From Paenibacillus sp. R14(2021) (GTDB lineage Bacteria > Bacillota > Bacilli > Paenibacillales > Paenibacillaceae), in NCBI RefSeq assembly GCF_019431355.1, contig NZ_CP080269.1:5839001-5903000 (forward strand): a stretch of DNA of 64,000 bases, read 5' to 3'. A program made the position numbers and the translations under genes. Shown here one piece after another: positions 62,651 through 64,000 of this stretch (position 1 is the stretch's first letter; every line of letters begins with the position of its first letter). Below the pieces are notes generated by a model. The model was given only the letters and a program-made list of their open reading frames with translations, searched no databases and was not told the DNA's origin.

Positions 62651-64000
62651 ATGAGCAGCAGCTGGTTTCAAAAATTGCTTTTATCTTATCTACCTGTGTT
62701 TGTCGTGGTGGTCACGATCTTGTTCGTCGTTTTCTTCCTAACGCTAAGCGAGCAGAATCGCAAAGAAGCGCTGAAAGCCAACGGATTTCTTGCGGAACAA
62801 GAAGTCCGTTTTACGGACAATTCCTTGAAGACGATCGATTATCAAGTGTTACGCGATACGCTTTCTTCCGCAGAGCTGAAGCGGTTCTTTGGCACGGATA
62901 GCAGCGACGTGTATGGCAACATTCAAGCCAACAAGCTCATCAATGACTGGAAACTCAATTACCCGATTATCGACTCCGTTTATTTTATCCGATTGAAGGA
63001 CCGTTTCGTCTTAGGGGACGGATCGGGACTGCAGTCGGACTTTATGGATAATGCGTTCATACGCCCCTATATCGAGCAACGAGCGGCAGCCGGCAAATGG
63101 TCGGGAAAGCGAAGCTATAAGCCGTATGAAGCATCGGAGCGATCGGATGTCATTTCCCTGGTGCAGGGGTACCCGCATTTTACGATGAAGAAAAAAGGCT
63201 TCGTGGTCCTTAATGTCAGCTTGTCCAAACTGAAACAAACCCTCTTACCGATGTATAATCCTTCGCTTACGTTTGTTCGAATCAGTGATAACCAGGGCGG
63301 CATCCTGATGGATGACAAAGCTGTCAATCCAGGGGAACGAAGCGTCCTGTCCCGGTATGTTTCCCCCTATACCGGATGGGTGTTCGAAAGCGGTCCGGCT
63401 AACGGAAGGTTGTCACGGCTTGCTCTCAATTTCTACAGTATTTGGGTCATTATAGCCGTTGCCGTCGTGCTGCTTGGCGTTGTCTGGGTCGTTCATGTCA
63501 CTCGCCGGAATTATAAGCCGATCAGCCAATTGGTATTGCTAATCCGAACAAGTGCTTTGATTAAGCCCGACATCGGTCAGCCCGGCAGTAATGAATTCGG
63601 GTTTATTCGCGGGGCGCTGGAACATCTGATGGAGGAAACCACGAGAACGAGGGTGAAGGACGAGAAAACGATCATCTTACAGAAGAAGCATCGGTTCCAA
63701 GAGACCGTAGAAGGTACCGCCCCGGTTCGCGAAACGGAATGGCAAACGGATTTGATTGCTTTCCACGTGAAGCCGGCGGGATCGCTAGCGTTCATGCTCG
63801 AGCTGGAAATCGATCGGTATCCACAGTTTACCGCTGGTTACCATCATCAAGATCAATCGATACTCAAATTCGTTGTTTCGAGCGTTACCCAAGAGACAGC
63901 GGGTCAGAGCGACGCTTCGACGTGGGTGGAATGGGTCACGGATCGCAGGCTTTCCGCCATTGTATGGGTGCCAGACGAAGCGGACGGCGCCCAGCTGAGC
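62651..64000 (+). CDS. Membrane-anchored AraC-type regulator, N-terminal part (runs off window)
   Basis: 450 codons to the right edge without a stop. Layout as in the regulator at 30948: membrane span at about 10-38 (LPVFVVVVTILFVVFFLTL), an extracellular sensor domain (about 40-255; TRVKD-type linker later), a second span at about 262-285 (YSIWVIIAVAVVLLGVVWVV), then VTRRNYKPISQLVLLIR, closely matching VTRKNYKPIQLMM of the other protein. The AraC DNA-binding end lies beyond the window and is inferred from that likeness. ATG 62651 has GGGGGGAT upstream. A cre-like site precedes it. It probably controls another sugar operon to the right. Confidence 0.85.
   Translation, partial: MSSSWFQKLLLSYLPVFVVVVTILFVVFFLTLSEQNRKEALKANGFLAEQEVRFTDNSLKTIDYQVLRDTLSSAELKRFFGTDSSDVYGNIQANKLINDWKLNYPIIDSVYFIRLKDRFVLGDGSGLQSDFMDNAFIRPYIEQRAAAGKWSGKRSYKPYEASERSDVISLVQGYPHFTMKKKGFVVLNVSLSKLKQTLLPMYNPSLTFVRISDNQGGILMDDKAVNPGERSVLSRYVSPYTGWVFESGPANGRLSRLALNFYSIWVIIAVAVVLLGVVWVVHVTRRNYKPISQLVLLIRTSALIKPDIGQPGSNEFGFIRGALEHLMEETTRTRVKDEKTIILQKKHRFQETVEGTAPVRETEWQTDLIAFHVKPAGSLAFMLELEIDRYPQFTAGYHHQDQSILKFVVSSVTQETAGQSDASTWVEWVTDRRLSAIVWVPDEADGAQLS

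Noticed and set aside
1-64000. CRISPR arrays, tRNA or rRNA genes, complete insertion sequences
   Set aside because: I scanned for regularly spaced repeats, cloverleaf or rRNA-like stretches and full transposase genes and found none.

Overview
The window looks like chromosome from a spore-forming, soil-type member of the Paenibacillaceae (Paenibacillus or Cohnella-like). This rests on sigma-K fragments, lipobox substrate-binding proteins paired with LplB/YtcP-type permeases, YesM/YesN two-component pairs, membrane-anchored AraC regulators, strong AGGAGG-type ribosome sites with frequent GTG/TTG starts, and a T-box leader. It carries no rRNA, tRNA or CRISPR array that I can see.

Left part (1-13 kb): the 3' end of a sensor kinase and a small exported protein are followed by scrap DNA (an IS1182-like transposase fragment and a broken sigK 3' end). 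Next come a leftward MFS exporter/IclR regulator pair and, divergent from it, a tight rightward five-gene operon: an EPSP-synthase-like protein, an acyl-CoA ligase, an acyl-CoA dehydrogenase, a 2,4-dienoyl-CoA-reductase-like flavoprotein and a FabL-like SDR. This set resembles cassettes that convert shikimate to cyclohexanecarboxyl-CoA. A second sigK 3' fragment follows the operon, so the module sits between two directly repeated sigK remnants. This is the most interesting part of the window.

Middle (13-30 kb): a class A penicillin-binding protein; an orphan YesN-type regulator leading a CUT1 ABC importer with an MFS protein, a sugar isomerase and a Gfo/Idh/MocA oxidoreductase; a leftward membrane-protein cluster with a YtrA-type ABC system; and a kduI-deoR-kduD-kdgK operon for 5-keto-4-deoxyuronate breakdown, ending in a decayed permease gene.

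Right part (31-64 kb): a membrane AraC regulator with a CUT1 importer, a sugar isomerase, an unrecognised probable carbohydrate enzyme, a GH105 unsaturated glucuronyl/galacturonyl hydrolase and a ROK kinase; a cupin and a LysR regulator; T-box controlled ilvB-ilvN; an AhpD-like protein; then a YesM/YesN pair with a third CUT1 importer, GH97, a secreted clan GH-D glycosidase with CBM32, and GH29 alpha-fucosidase; and finally the 5' part of another membrane AraC regulator. None of the three importers has its own ATPase gene, so they probably share one encoded elsewhere. The picture is a plant-polysaccharide scavenger (pectin/rhamnogalacturonan-type uronides, galactosides, fucosides) with cre-like catabolite sites before several operons.
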